Under the pieces are notes generated by a model that was not told the origin of the DNA, ran no database searches, and was given only the letters and a program-made list of their open reading frames with translations. A stretch of DNA of 64,000 nt from positions 1,054,001 through 1,118,000 of the forward strand of contig NC_133666.1 in NCBI RefSeq assembly GCF_037893015.1, written 5' to 3'. Below, one piece after another: positions 34,779 through 46,468 of this stretch; position 1 is the first letter of the stretch, and the number at the start of each line of letters is the position of its first letter. Source of the DNA: Macrotis lagotis (Eukaryota > Chordata > Mammalia > Peramelemorphia > Peramelidae). The position numbers and the translations under genes were made by a program.

Positions 34779-36529
34779 GCCCATATGGAAAGGAGTGGAA
34801 GCATTTACATCTGGCCACCCCTTTTGGATGGGATAGCCTTTGGAAGTCACCTTCAATTATCTGTATCTGAACATCAAAATGTATGGGGTGGGAGCTCCTA
34901 TCTCCCCTTCTAGTAAGCTAGGTTACCATACCTAGGTTTGGATGGCTCACACTAGGAGGGATTCAGTGACATTTGTCCTTAAGTGGACACCCACAGGACG
35001 TGCAAGGCCAAGACAGAAGGAAATAATATTTGGCATAACATTCTTCTCTGTGCATTATCCCCTGTACTAGAAGAAGACCAAAGCAACTAACTCATGGTGC
35101 CATGGGTGGTGAGTAATGATACTTGGAGTGCACCTGTCCTTTCACCCACATGACTCTTACCTCTGAGGAAGCTGAGTGAGGCCCAAGATGGCCACACTTG
35201 GGGCAGAGGTTGGATTCCTCCCAGAACAATACCCTGGAGCTTTCTCTTCAGCCCCACACCCAAGACTCATAGCTGGAGGGAACTACACATTCATTTTACA
35301 GATGAGGAAATTGAGGTCCAGTGGTATAAAGTGCCTTGCCCAACTGTAAGAAACCAGCTCCTTACCAAGAACTCAGAAATGCCATCAGAGAAGCAAAGAG
35401 GATCCTTTCTTACTGTAATCTTCTTAAGAACAGGTGACCCCATATGGGCACACAACTGAAACCCCAAAGCAAAGCCTTCTATTCCCTGTCTAGAAACACA
35501 AGTCCCTCCCCTGTCCTCAACTGGCTGGGAAATGCAGAGGTCCTCCTCTGGACCCCCCACATGTGGGTTCCCAAACCTCCCCTTCACCACAATTGAATGA
35601 CCCAGGCCCTTAGACTCTTCTGCCCTTATTCATTTCTTTATGGCTTCCCCCATCCTCCCTAAAAAACATCGAATTAGTTTATAGTTTTCTCTGTCCTCCT
35701 TGGCTGTTAATCAGTAAGACATAGTCTCCTCTCCTCAGTTTCACATAACTGATGTAGAAATGAAAACTAATTCACTTCTTACACTAACAATATACCTGGG
35801 TAGCATTAGAACCTGGGTCCATAGCCCCCAGGGCCAGTGTTTGGCATGCTCACCAATGCTCTCAGAAATATTTATGGGAGGACCAGGACAAAAACTGTAC
35901 GGGCTAAGAAGCCCTGGATAGATCATTTCATTCACTAGTTGAAGGGAGGATTCACGCAGATGAATTTGGAAGCATATTTCAAACTTCATTTAGAGTGACA
36001 CTAAAAAGAGTCAGGAATGATCTTTTATTCTAAAGCCCTTTCCAGACTCTTGGGGGGAAAGCCCTTAGGTGAAGACCAAAAGGCTTTCTGAATGGACTCT
36101 GACCTTCTGGAGCCATGGCCCCCAAAGTCACCTGTCTTGTAGCTTTTTCCATTGACAAGTATGAAGATATCCATGAAAGGGGGACAGCTGTCCTTGGAGC
36201 TCCAGGTGAAATGCCATAGAGACTTGATTCCTCAGGCATTGGGGAATATGAAGGTAGACTAGTTTGTCAGTTTACCAGAACTAGGCCGTTTATAGAAATA
36301 ATCTGGATCAAGGCTTTGCCATGGCTTTTCCTCGATCGAGATGGCTAGCCAAGTTCCTTCAAAGTTGCCTTGGGGCTGAGTCAGGTTGGATGGAAAGGGG
36401 AATGCTGCCATGCCAGTTTGGATATCTGTCCTAGAATAAAAATGCCTCTGAGATTGAGTCGACTTCTTTATGAATTGTAACTCAGACCTTCCACACTCCA
36501 TCCACGGGAACACCACTTAGAGCCCTCAA
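34779..36529. other. Anonymous sequence
   Basis: No gene or named repeat is recognised. A few short frames on both strands lack family resemblance. Confidence 0.5.
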
Positions 36530-36680
36530 CATTTATTTAAGCACCTAGTCTATGTCAACCTCCATTGAAGGGCTAGGAATCCAAAGACAGGAGGGACATA
36601 GCTCTTGCCTTCTGCGAGCTCCCAGTCTAATGGGTAGATGACAAGCAAACTTGTCCCCCAAAACACCCTATAGACAGGAC
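36530..36680 (+). mobile_element. L3/CR1-like LINE fragment
   Basis: 'cacctagtctatgtcaacct', then 'gctcttgccttctgcgagct', then 'ctaatgggtagatgacaagc' follows the L3 3' pattern. Confidence 0.6.
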
Positions 36681-36689
36681 CAGGTTTGC

Positions 36690-36805
36690 TACTGGTGCCA
36701 TAGTGGATAGAGAGCCAGGCTTGCAATCAGGAATGTTCCTCATCCTGAGTTCCAATCTGACCTCAGATACTTCTTAGCTGAGTGACTCTGGGCAAGTCTC
36801 TTTAA
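36690..36805 (+). mobile_element. MAR1-type CORE-SINE fragment
   Basis: 'gccatagtggatagagagcc', then 'gacctcagatacttcttagc', then 'gtgactctgggcaagtct'. The distal part is missing. Confidence 0.75.
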
Positions 36806-37387
36806 AGGAAGGCATAGGAAAATGATCGTGTTGGAATTGAAAGTTATGCCCTTTGGGACAGCAAAGGCTAGTGTGTAGAAGGCCACCCTTGTGCAATGAG
36901 TACTGTCTCGGGCACTCCTTGGGGAACCACCCCTGAGGTGAATGTATTGGAAAACATCTGGAACCAGGTGCTAAAGCCCTCCTCAAAGACCCAGTCACTC
37001 TGGAAAGGTATTTAAGCAAGGTCTTCTGGAGTGGAACTCTCTCTTTTCTTCTTTCTAGGATGACCAGTTTGTCTCTAAGCTAGAACCACGTATCCTGGCC
37101 TTGGTCAATATGGTGCCAGTTCCATGTGGCTTTTCTTCCCTTATCTCCTTGGTTCCCTGCCATTTCTTTTTCTTTTTTTTTAAGCATTACTCTTTTTTAA
37201 ATTTTATTTAATATTTATTCTCATTTTGTACAAATAATGGTTTTTTTTACATTAATAAAATATTCTTGCTTAAGAGTAAATGAAATACACCCTCACCCTT
37301 AAATATAGACTTGCTTAAGTGGTAAAGTAAAGGGGACAGAAAAAAAATTAAAATTAAAAAAAATAAATAAATGATCGTAGTAATTGT

Positions 37388-37548
37388 AGGTATGGCCAGG
37401 TGGCGAAATGGATGGAGCACCAGCCCTGGAGCCATGAGCACCCAAGCCCACATCTGGCCCCGTACACACAACAATCACCCAGCTGTGTGACATACAAGCC
37501 ACCTGAACCTCACTGCCCTGCAAAAACCAAAAAGAAAAAAAAGAAAAA
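37388..37548 (+). mobile_element. SINE-derived module 3 in the HAL1-like element
   Basis: Plus-strand SINE pattern 'ggccaggtggcgaaatggat', then 'cagctgtgtgac', then 'gccctgcaaaaac'. It is more diverged than the free SINEs. Confidence 0.7.
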
Positions 37549-37584
37549 AAAAGACCCAAAACAAAATAAAATAGTAATGATAGT

Positions 37585-37738
37585 AGGGGTGGCTGGGTGG
37601 TAGACATGGGTGTCAGACAGAGCATTGGCCCTTGAGCCAGGAGCACCTGGGTCCAAATCTAGCCTCAGACATCCAATGATCACCCTGCTATGTGGCCCCA
37701 GGCAGGCCACCCAGTCCCATTTGCCCTGCACCCCCCCT
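37585..37738 (+). mobile_element. SINE-derived module 2 in the HAL1-like element
   Basis: Plus-strand SINE pattern 'ggtggctgggtggtagacat', then 'ctagcctcagacatccaatg', then 'catttgccctgca'. Confidence 0.7.
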
Positions 37739-37944
37739 AAAATAATATTAATAAAAATGTGCTTGAGTCTTTGTTCCAACACCAACAACTCTGTCGTGAG
37801 TGGATCACATTCTTTATGATAAGTCCATGGCAAAAGTTACTTCCATATTTTTCTACAGTTGCCATTGCTGAGCTCAACTCCCTCCTTTCATATTTCTCCA
37901 CTACCATGTACTATATTTTCTTTCTCCTTTCACTCTGACTCTGC

Positions 37945-38092
37945 TGTAGGGTAGCTGAGTGGCACAGCAGACAGATCCCCGGCTCTGGGACCAAGAGGCC
38001 CTGAGTCCCTATACCACCCCTTAAGCCTAGCATCCACCTGGCCCTATGGTCCAGGACAGGGCATCCAATCCCAGCCCCTTGCAAGAAGTAAA
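37945..38092 (+). mobile_element. SINE-derived module 1 in the HAL1-like element
   Basis: Plus-strand SINE pattern 'gggtagctgagtggcacagc' to 'ccccttgcaagaagtaaaa'. It occupies the same internal position as the module at 9,305-9,453. Confidence 0.75.
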
Positions 38093-38598
38093 AAAGAAAA
38101 TGTGTTATTTCTGACCACTCTCCCCCCATGGTCCATCCTCTCCTCCATGACTCACATCCCCCCTTCCCCCTGTCCCCCATCTCTCCTTCTTACTCCAGAT
38201 GCCTATACCCCATTGAATATATATGCTGTTTCCTCTCCTAGCCACCTCTGATTAGAGCGAAGTTTCCCTCATTCCCCCTTGCCTTCCCACTTTCCATATC
38301 ATTGCAATAGCTCATTGTAATAAAGAAAAATCTTATTATATGAAATATCTTGGCCTATTCCCCCTCTCCTTTTTCTTTATCCCATTACATTTCCCTTTTT
38401 TTCTATTGACTCCAGTTTTACACCATGTTTTATCTTCGAATTCCGCTTTCTCCTGTGCTTCAACTATAAAAGCTCCCTCTACCTGCTCCATTAACTGAGA
38501 AGGTTCATATGAGTATTATCAGTGTCATTTTTCTATACAGGAATACATGCAGTTCATCCTCATTAAGTCCCTCATATTTTCCCCCTCTCCTCCAATCT

Positions 38599-39678
38599 CT
38601 ATGCTTCACCTGAGTCCTGTATCTGATGATCAAACCTTCTGTTCAGTTCTGGCCATTCCAACAGAAACGTTTGAAATTCCCCTGGTTCATTGAAAGTCCA
38701 TCTTTTTCCCTAGAAGAGGACATTCAACCTTGCTGGGTAGTTGATTCTTGGCAGCATTCTAAGCTCTTTTGCCTTCCAGTACATTATATTCCAAGCCCTA
38801 CGAGCTTCCAATGTAGTTGCTGCTAAGTCCTGTGTGATACTGACTGCAGCTCCACGATATTTGAACTGTGTCCTTCTGGCTGTTTGTAATAATTTCTCTT
38901 TGACTTGGGAGTTCTGGAACTTGGCTATAATATTCCTAGGGGTTGGTTTTTTGGGATCTCTTTCTCGGGGGGGATCGGTGGATTCTCTCCATTTCTATTT
39001 TGCCCTCTGCTTCTAGAATATCAGGGCAATTTTCCTGTAGAAATTCTTTGAAAATGATGTCAAGGCTCTTTTGCTAATCATGACTTTCAGGTACTCCAAT
39101 AATTTTTAAATTATCTTTCCTAAGTCTGTTTTCCAGATCAGTTGTTTTTTCAATGAAATGTTTCACATTTTTTTCATTGTTTTTGGTTTTGAAGTATTGA
39201 TTCCTGATTTCTAGTAAATTCATCAATCTCCCTGAATTCTATTCTTTGTCTGAAGGATTTGTTCTCCTCAGAGAGTTTTCTTATCTCTTTTTCTATCTGG
39301 CCAATTTTGTTTTTTAAATGCATTCTTCTCCTCCATAACTTTTTGAACTGTTTTATCCATTTGACCTAGGCTGGTTTTTAGCATGCTATTTATTTCAGCA
39401 ATTTTTTGGATTTGCTTGACTAGGCTGCTGACTTCATTTTCATGTTTTTCCTGCACCTCTGTCATTTCTTTTCTCAATTTTTCTTCTAAATCCCTCATTT
39501 GATTTTCAAAGTCTTTTTTGAGCTCTGTCATAGCCTGAGCCCAATTTTTGTAATCCTTGGAGTTTTTAGATTCAGAAGCTTATGCTTCCTCATCTTCAGA
39601 CTGAATATTTTGACCCTTCTTGAGCTCATATGCAAAATATTTCTCAATGGTCTTCCTCTTATTTCTCTGCTTCCTCAT
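38599..39678 (-). pseudogene. L1-type ORF1 (RNA-binding protein) of the HAL1-like element, broken
   Basis: ORF1 proteins bind element RNA as trimers and help to reinsert it. The minus-strand start at 39,678 reads 'MRKQRNKRKTIEKYFAYELK'. A TAA follows after about 32 codons. Next comes a clear heptad-like coiled coil, 'MTELKKDFENQMRDLEEKLR', continuing to 'MEEKNAF' near 39,320, where the frame shifts. The carboxy domain is recognisable near 38,770-38,880 from 'AAVSITQDLAATTLEARRAW' and 'RMLPRINYPARLNVLF', matching the L1 ORF1 pattern 'LSAETLQARREW...ISYPAKLSF'. A TAG follows 'NVLF', and the natural end is the TAG at 38,599-38,601. The total is about 360 codons, near normal ORF1 length. No functional protein is expected. 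Confidence 0.85.
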
Positions 39679-40427
39679 TTTCCCACCCTGAGCCTGGTTT
39701 TGGGGGTGCTTCCTCAGCTTTTACTAAGGGTCTCAGTATGTGAGGCTCGGTCCTCCCTCCTGGTCTGTGAATGACCATATACGACCCCTCTGCCACTGGG
39801 CTGAGGTGGGAAAGCGCTGCTGTTCTATGGGGGGGGGGGGCTAGACTGGGATCAGGATCTGAATGTGGTCAGAGCCCCAGAGTCCTGTTCCAGGGGCAGA
39901 GGACTGAGCTCTACAGCCTCTCTCTCTTCACTCCCCTCCCTAGGTTCAATGGGCTCATGCCGTGGGGGGGCTCCTGCTTACCGGCCTCGCCTGCTTCTGT
40001 TCCTGGATCTGGGCTGCAGAAAGACCATGTTGCTTGCTGTGTGCCCTGAGGGCTGGGTTTCACTTGCTCACTCTGGAAGAGGAGCCCTGCTGTTCCCCCA
40101 ATTTGTGCCCAGTGCTCCCTGGGGTGTAGCTCTGGAGACTCCCCAGCTGCTGGGAGCCAGAGCTCCCAGCACCGTGGGGCTGCCTCCAGGAGGCTGCAGT
40201 TCTTTGGCTCTGGTGGGCCACCCCTCTGGCGGCCTGCCTCTCCGACACTGGGGAGCAGAGCCTTTCTGCTCTTTTCCAGGTTACCTTGAGTAGGAGAACT
40301 GCCTCATTGGGTCCCTCTGTGGGTTCTGTCTCTCGAAAGTTTAGTTAGAGTCCTTAGTTTATGAGTTTTATGAGAGAGCAACTAAGAGGAGATCCTTTCT
40401 TGTCGCCATCTTGGCTCTGCCCTCCTT
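39679..40427 (-). promoter_or_regulatory. L1-type 5'UTR with YY1-like site
   Basis: A GC-rich leader upstream of ORF1 on the minus strand. Its first 30 bases contain 'caagatggcg', the YY1-type motif that sits at the start of many mammalian L1 promoters. Whether it still drives transcription is unknown. Confidence 0.65.
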
Positions 40428-40600
40428 TGCCATTTCTTTCTCTCTTCTTTCTTCTGACTTCTTTCCTATGTTGTTTGTGAGTGAAGAAATCAATTCTTTC
40501 CTAGGACTATGTTGTTTTGGGGGAACTTTCCAGACTTGTAAAAGAAAAATCCTGAACTTTCCCACCGTTTTCTCACTTCAAAGTGAGTTTTTTCCACTTA

Positions 40601-40748
40601 TTTTTAGGTTTTTGCAAGGCAATGGGGCTAAGTGCCTTGCCCAAGGTCACCCAGCTAGGTAATAATGAAGTGTCTCAGGCTGCATTAGAACTCAGGTCCT
40701 CCTGACTCCAGGGCCCGTGCTCTATCCACCGTGCTACTTAGCCACCCC
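40601..40748 (-). mobile_element. Short CORE-SINE
   Basis: Minus-strand copy from 'tttttaggtttttgcaaggc' to 'ctacttagccacccc'. Confidence 0.93.
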
Positions 40749-40977
40749 AATATTTTCACTTTTAAGAATTCTCATCTTTACTACACCACCCATTGTCCCC
40801 TAGTCAACTTATCCCTGTTGGCCTGGCTTTCTTCATCTGTCCAATGAACTGGAGAAGGAAATGACGAAGCACTCCAGGATCTATGCCAAGAAACCGTTCA
40901 ATGGGGTTAAGGAAGTCAGAGACAACATTTTATTTATATACCGAGAACTTTGAGGCTTGCAGCAGGGCTATGTTTTT

Positions 40978-41064
40978 GTTGTTTTTTTGCAAAGCAATGG
41001 TGTTAAGTGACTTGCTAAGGTCACACAGCCGGGTCATTACAAAGTGCTTTAAAATCCTCAGTTT
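40978..41064 (-). mobile_element. CORE-SINE fragment
   Basis: 'tttttttgcaaagcaatggt', then 'gtcacacagccgggtcatta'. Only the tail-proximal half is present. Confidence 0.8.
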
Positions 41065-41284
41065 CACTTCAGTCTATGGTCATTTTAAAGAGCGATTGGA
41101 TTTTGTTTTCTAAGCTATGATGGATTTCTGTTCTGTGGAAGACCAAGGTTTGGCCTGGCCAAGAGGATAGTTTTCATTTACCATGGGATAAGAAATTTGA
41201 ATAAACTGGACATTCTCACCTAGAGTAAATAGGAAAAGACCCTCAGCATGTCCCTAAATCTTGCCTGTAGAAAATGGTGTACTG

Positions 41285-44200
41285 TGGAGGGCAATAAAGA
41301 ATTAGTAATCATAACCTTGAATGTGAATGGGATGAACTCTCCCTTCAAACATAAGCAAATAGCAGAGTGGATTAAAAACCAGAATCCTACAATCTGCTGC
41401 TTACAAGAAACTCATTTGAAGCAGAGAGATGCATATAGAGTAAAGGTAAAAGGTTGGAGCAACATATATTTTGCTTCAGCTGAAGTAAAAAAAGCAGGGG
41501 TAGCAATCCTTATCTCAGACAAAGCAGCAGCAAAAATAGATAGCATTAAAAGAGATAAGGAAGGAAACTTTATCCTCCTAAAAGGTACCATAGACAATAA
41601 AGTCATTTCAATACTGAATCCATATGCAGCCAGTGGGACAGCACCCAAATTCTTAGAGGAGAAGCTGAAAGAACTACAGGAAGACATAGACAGCAAAACT
41701 CTGCTAGTGGGAGACCTCAACCTCCCGCTCTCAGATCTAGATAAATCAAATCATAAAATAAACAAGAAAGAAGTTAAGGAGGTCAATAGATTGTTAGAAA
41801 AATTAGATATAAAAGACTTATGGAGGAAACTCAATGGGGATAGAAAGGAATATACCTTTTTCTCTGAAGTACGTGGTACTTATACAAAAACTGATCATGT
41901 ACTAAGACAAAAATCCTAATGATCAACTACAGAAAGGCAGAAATAGTGAATATATCTTTCTCAGATCACAACGCAATAAAAGTCATATACAATACTGGGC
42001 CAAGGAGATATAGACCCAGAACAAACTGGAAACTGAATAGCCTCACTTTAAAAAATGAGTGGACCAAAAAACAAATTATAGAAAGAATTAACCATTTTAT
42101 CCTAGATAATGATAATAATGAAATAACATACCAAAACCTATGGGATTCATTCAAAGAGACTTTCAGGGGATATATTATAGCTCTAAATGCTTACATGAAT
42201 AAATTGGAGAAAGTGGTATTCAACGAACTAAACATGCAACTAAAAAAATTAGAGAAAGAACAAATCAAAAATCCCCAATTAAATACCAAATTGGAAATTC
42301 TAAAAATTAAAGGAGAAATTAATAAAAGCAAAAGCAAAAAAATTATTGAATTAATAAATAAAACCAAAAGTTGGTATTATGAAAAAACCAATAAAATTGA
42401 TAAACCTCTGGTCCATTTGATTAAAAAAAGAAAGAAGAAAACCAAATTGCTAATATCATAAATGAAAAAGGTGAACTGACCCCCAATGAGGAGGAAATTA
42501 AAGTAATAATTCAAAATTATTTTGCCCAACTCTATGCCAATAAATTTGATAATCTAAGTGAAATGGATGGATATTTACAAAAATATAAGTTGCCCAGGTT
42601 AAATGAAGAAGAGATTAAATACCTAAACAACCCTACCTCAGAAAAAGAAATTCAAGAAGCCATCATTGAACTCCCTAAAAATAAATCTCCAGGGCCTGAT
42701 GGATTCACAAATGAATTCTACCAAACACTGAAGGAACAGTTGGTTCCAATTCTATATAAACTCTTTGGAAAAATAGGGAAAGATGGAACTCTGCTTAACT
42801 CTTTCTATGAAACCCATATGGTGCTGTTACCTAAATGAGGAAGAGTTAAAACAGAGAAAGAAAATTATACACCCATTTCCCTGATGAATGTAGATACAAA
42901 CATCTTAAATAAAATCTTAGCAAAACGATTACAACAAGTTATCACCAGGATAATACATTATGACCAAGTAGGATTTATTCCAGGAATGCAGGGTTGGTTC
43001 AATATTAGGAAAACTGTTAGTATACTCATTTATATCAACAACAAATCTATCAGAAATCATATGATCATATCAATAGATGCTGAAAAAGCTTTTGACAAAA
43101 TACAGCATCCATTCCTATTAAAAACACTAGAGAGTGTAGGAATAAATGGACTGTTCCTTAAAATAATTAGCAGTATCTATCTGAAACCATCAACAAGCAT
43201 TATATTCAATGGGGAGAGGCTAGAGGCATTCCCAATAAGATCAGGGGTGAAACAAGGGTGCCCATTATCACCACTACTATTCAATATTGTATTAGAAATG
43301 TTAGTGTCAGCAATTAGAGAAGAAAAAGAAATTGAAGGAATTAGAATTGGGAAGGAAGAGACAAAACTCTGACTCTTTGCAGATGACATGATGGTCTACC
43401 TAGAGAATCCTAAGAAATCATCCAAAAAACTACTGGAAACAATTAGCAATTTTAGCAGAGTTGCAGGTTATAAAATAAACCCTCATAAATCCTCAACTTT
43501 TCCATATATGTTTAGCAAGATACAGCAGGAAGAGCTAGAAAGAGAAATCCCATTGAAAGTAACCTCAGACAATATAAAATACTTGGGAGTTTATTTGCCA
43601 AGACAGACTCAGAATCTTTTTGAAAACAATTATAAAACACTTCTCACACAAATTAAATCAGATTTAAATAACTGGGCAAATATCAACAGCTCATGGATAG
43701 GGAGAGCTAATATAATAAAAATGACAATTCTACCAAAGCTAAACTATCTGTTTAGTGCCCTACCAATCAAAATTCCAAAAAATTACTTTAATGAGTTAGA
43801 AAACATTGTAAGTAAATTCATATGGAGAAATAAAAAGTCAAGAATGGCCAGGAGCTTAATGAAAAAAAAGTACAAAAGAAGGTGGCTTAGCCCTACCTGA
43901 TCTAAAATTATATTATAAAGCATCAGTCATCAAAACTGTTTGGTATTGGCTAAGAAATAGAGTGGGGACCAGTGGAATAGACTAGGTGTAAAAGCAGGAG
44001 ATGATTATAGTAATCGGCTGTTCAATAAACCCAAAGAGTCCAGCCATTGGGATAAAAACTCCCTCTTTGATAAAAACTGCTGGGATAATTGGAAGTTAGT
44101 ATGGAAGAAACTTAGATTAGACCCACACCTCACACCCTTTACCAAGATAAGATCCAAATGGTGACAGGATTTAGACATAAAAAACAACATTATAAGCAAA

Positions 44201-45477
44201 TTAGAAGATCAAGGAGTAGTTTACCTGTCAGATCTATGGAAAGGGCAGCAATTTATGACTAAGGAAGAGTTGGAGAACAGCACCAAAAACCAATTAGGTG
44301 ATTTCAATTACATTAAATTAAAAAGCTTTTGCACAGATAAAACCACTGTAACCAAGATCAAAAGAAATGGAGTAAATTGGGAAACAATCTTTACAACTGA
44401 TGATTCTGACAAAGGACTCATTTCTAAAATATACAGAGAACTGAGTCCTATTTTTAAAACAAAAAGCCATTCCTCAATTGACAAATGGTCAAAAGATATG
44501 CAAAGGCAATTTACAGATGAAGAGATCAAAGCAATCCATAGCCATATGAAAAAAATGCTCCAAATCTTTAATTCTTAGAGAAAGGCAAATTAAAGCTTCT
44601 CTGAGGCACCACCTCACACCTCTCAGATTGGCCAATATGACCAGGAAGGATAATGATCATTGATGGAAGGGTTGTGAGAAATCTGGGACACTAATACATT
44701 GTTGGTGGAGCTGTGAACTCATCCAACCTTTCTGGAGAGCTATTTGGAACTACACCCAAAGGCCAACAAAAATGTGCATACCCTTTGACCCAGCAATACC
44801 ACTACTGGGTCTATATCCTGAAGAGATGAAGAAAAGAGTAAAAATATTACTTGTACGAAAATATTTATAGCAGCCCTGTTTGTGGTGGCAAAGAATTGGA
44901 AATCCAGTAAATGTCCTTCAACTGGGGAATGGCTTAGCAAACTGTGGTCTATGTATGTCATGGGATACTATTGTTCTGTTAGAAACAAAGAGGGACAGGA
45001 TTTCAGGGAAGCCTGGAGGGATTTGCATGAACTGATGCTGAGTGAGATGAGCAGAGCCAGAAAAACACTGTACACCCTAACAGCAACATGAGAGTGATGA
45101 TCAACCTTAAAGGACTTGCTCATTCCATCAGTGCAACAATCGGGAGCAATTTTGGGCTGTCTGCAAAGGAGAATGCCATCTGTATGCAGTTAAGGTGCTG
45201 TGGAGTTTGAACAAAGTTCAAGGACTATTCCGTTTAATTTAGGGAAAAAACAGATATCTTATTGTCTTATCTTGTTACCTCTTAGATTCTTGTCTCTTCT
45301 CTAAGAATGTGATTTCTCTCTCATCACACCCAGTTTGGATCAAGGTACAACATGGACACAAAGTAACGACTAGCAGATTGCTTTCCATGGGAGGGTAGGG
45401 GGAGGGAAGTAAGACTGGGGGGGGGGGGGGAATTGTAAAACTCAAATAATATCTTTAATAAAAATTAATTAAAAAAA
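41285..45477 (+). mobile_element. 5'-truncated L1 retrotransposon, 4.2 kb
   Basis: Starts just upstream of ORF2 and ends in an A-rich tail. It is flanked by a 16-bp target duplication, 'agaaaatggtgtactg' at 41,269-41,284 and 'agaaaatggtgtgctg' at 45,478-45,493, which differ at one base. ORF1 and the 5'UTR are missing. The 3'UTR (from about 45,092) contains a run of 13 or more G just before the end. The 3' ends at 28.6-29.95 kb belong to the same or a close L1 family. The near-perfect duplication suggests a moderately recent insertion, though ORF2 has already decayed. Confidence 0.95.
41291..45091 (+). pseudogene. L1 ORF2 (endonuclease and reverse transcriptase), broken
   Basis: ORF2 nicks the target and copies element RNA. 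The endonuclease is at 41,300-42,000, with 'TLNVNGMNSP', 'LQETHLK', 'GDLN' and 'FSDHNA', so its catalytic N, E, D/N and H positions are visible. The reverse transcriptase follows: '[15 protein letters not shown]' (42,680), '[18 protein letters not shown]' (43,070), '[10 protein letters not shown]' (43,245) and the active site 'LFADDMMVYLENP' (43,373). The cysteine-rich and carboxy end is at 44,650-45,091, around 'CELIQPFW' and 'NWKSSKCPS'. Lesions: frameshifts near 41,900, 42,455, 43,880 and 44,575, and TGA codons near 42,836, 43,370 and 44,162. All sit in otherwise well-conserved sequence, so decay is neutral and fairly recent. Confidence 0.95.
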
Positions 45478-45493
45478 AGAAAATGGTGTGCTG

Positions 45494-45651
45494 GGCCGTA
45501 GCTAGGTGGTGTAGTGGACAGAGCACCAGCCCGGGAGTCAGGACTAGCTGAGGTCAAATCCGGCCTCAGACCCTTCCAAATGACCTAGCTGTGCGGCCTT
45601 GGGCAAGCCACTTAACCCCATTGCCTTGCCGAAACTAAAAAAAAAAAAAAA
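45494..45651 (+). mobile_element. Short CORE-SINE adjoining the L1 target duplication
   Basis: From 'gccgtagctaggtggtgtag' to a 15-A tail. 'tgtgctg' at 45,487-45,493 recurs right after the tail, so its target overlaps the L1 duplication. Confidence 0.93.
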
Positions 45652-45689
45652 TGTGCTGTTGCGTGGACTCTGCCCCCACCACCACAGGG

Positions 45690-46460
45690 ATTAGAGTTGT
45701 TGCTGCCCCCTCCCCAGAGAGTTTCTCATGAACTGAAACCCTGGGGGCGGCTGGGGGTTTGGGGAGCCTCAGCAGAGCAGCACACATCCCTTTCTGGGAG
45801 GGTGAGGTCCTCAATCTGGCCCCCTGTGCCCCCCGCCCCCCACCGCACCCATCTCAGCTTTTCCCGGGCCCTCAAAGTCTATAGGCTACAGTTTGGCTAC
45901 ATTTCTAGACAATGCGGACTAACCCGCAGGAGCCCCACCCCCTGTCTGGGGAGGGCCAGGGCTGCAGGGTCTTGTGCTTGGCTTGCCTCAGGCAGAGTCC
46001 ACAGACAGCTAGCAGCAGCGTCCAGGCACCAGCCAGGCCCCGGGTCCTCTGGCCCTCACAAGACGTCCGGCTCCCCGAGCGTCCAGTCGGCTTCCAGTCG
46101 CCCAGCCGGGCCCGGTCCGGTGCGGCCGAGGGTCCAGCCGACACGCCAGTCTAGCCGGCCAACTGGACTCCCAGCTCTCCGGTCCCGGAGCCAGCGTTCC
46201 GGCCTTGCTGCCAGGGCTCCAGAGGTCCAGGCGTCCTGCCGTCCGGCCAGTGGCCCGGCCAGCCTGCAGCCGCCTCCCTGCCCTGGTCCGGCAGCAGAAG
46301 CCGTGCAGAGTTGCCTCAGGAACTGTGCTCCCCGTGGCACGTTGCCAGCCTAGGAGGGTGGTCCTGGACCGGCTTCTTGTCCTCAATGAGGAACCCACCC
46401 TGACCTTCTGTGAGAGGAAGATCCGCAGGGGTGAGTGCATCTTGGGGAATGTGCAGAACC
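45690..46460 (+). promoter_or_regulatory. CpG-rich 5' region of the MRG gene (candidate promoter)
   Basis: GC content jumps sharply here. By hand I count about 22 CpG dinucleotides in 46,061-46,260, in a window that is otherwise poor in CpG. Motifs such as 'gtccag' and 'ccagccgg' recur in a loose, quasi-repetitive way. No TATA box is convincing. A retained CpG island immediately upstream of an intact frame suggests an unmethylated, active germline promoter. Confidence 0.55.
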
Positions 46461-46468
46461 GGCAGATA

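Larger units (their letters stand above)
37170..40427 (-). mobile_element. Full-length HAL1-like element (L1 5'UTR + ORF1, no ORF2)
   Basis: The minus strand begins at about 40,427 with 'gcagagccaagatggcgaca', the canonical L1 5' start. A 0.75-kb GC-rich 5'UTR and an ORF1 remnant (39,678 to 38,599) follow. Then comes about 1.4 kb of non-coding sequence ending in the same 3' end and A-rich tail as at 34.6 kb. No endonuclease or reverse transcriptase sequence is present, although both ends are intact. That is the layout of HAL1 (half-L1) elements. The target duplication 'tgccatttcttt' lies at 37,158-37,169 and 40,428-40,439. Three SINE-derived blocks lie in the 3' part. Confidence 0.85.

Noticed and set aside
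39865-40293. A 142-codon plus-strand frame in GC-rich sequence
   Set aside because: It is antisense to the L1-type 5'UTR of the HAL1-like element.
45697-46353. A 218-codon frame at the 5' end of the MRG locus
   Set aside because: It starts at TTG, is proline/arginine-rich because of the GC-rich sequence, and is in a different phase from the MRG frame. It matches no family.
46205-46468. Start of the MRG protein at 46,205
   Set aside because: The codon there is TTG, not ATG, so I did not use it. The frame is open further upstream in any case.
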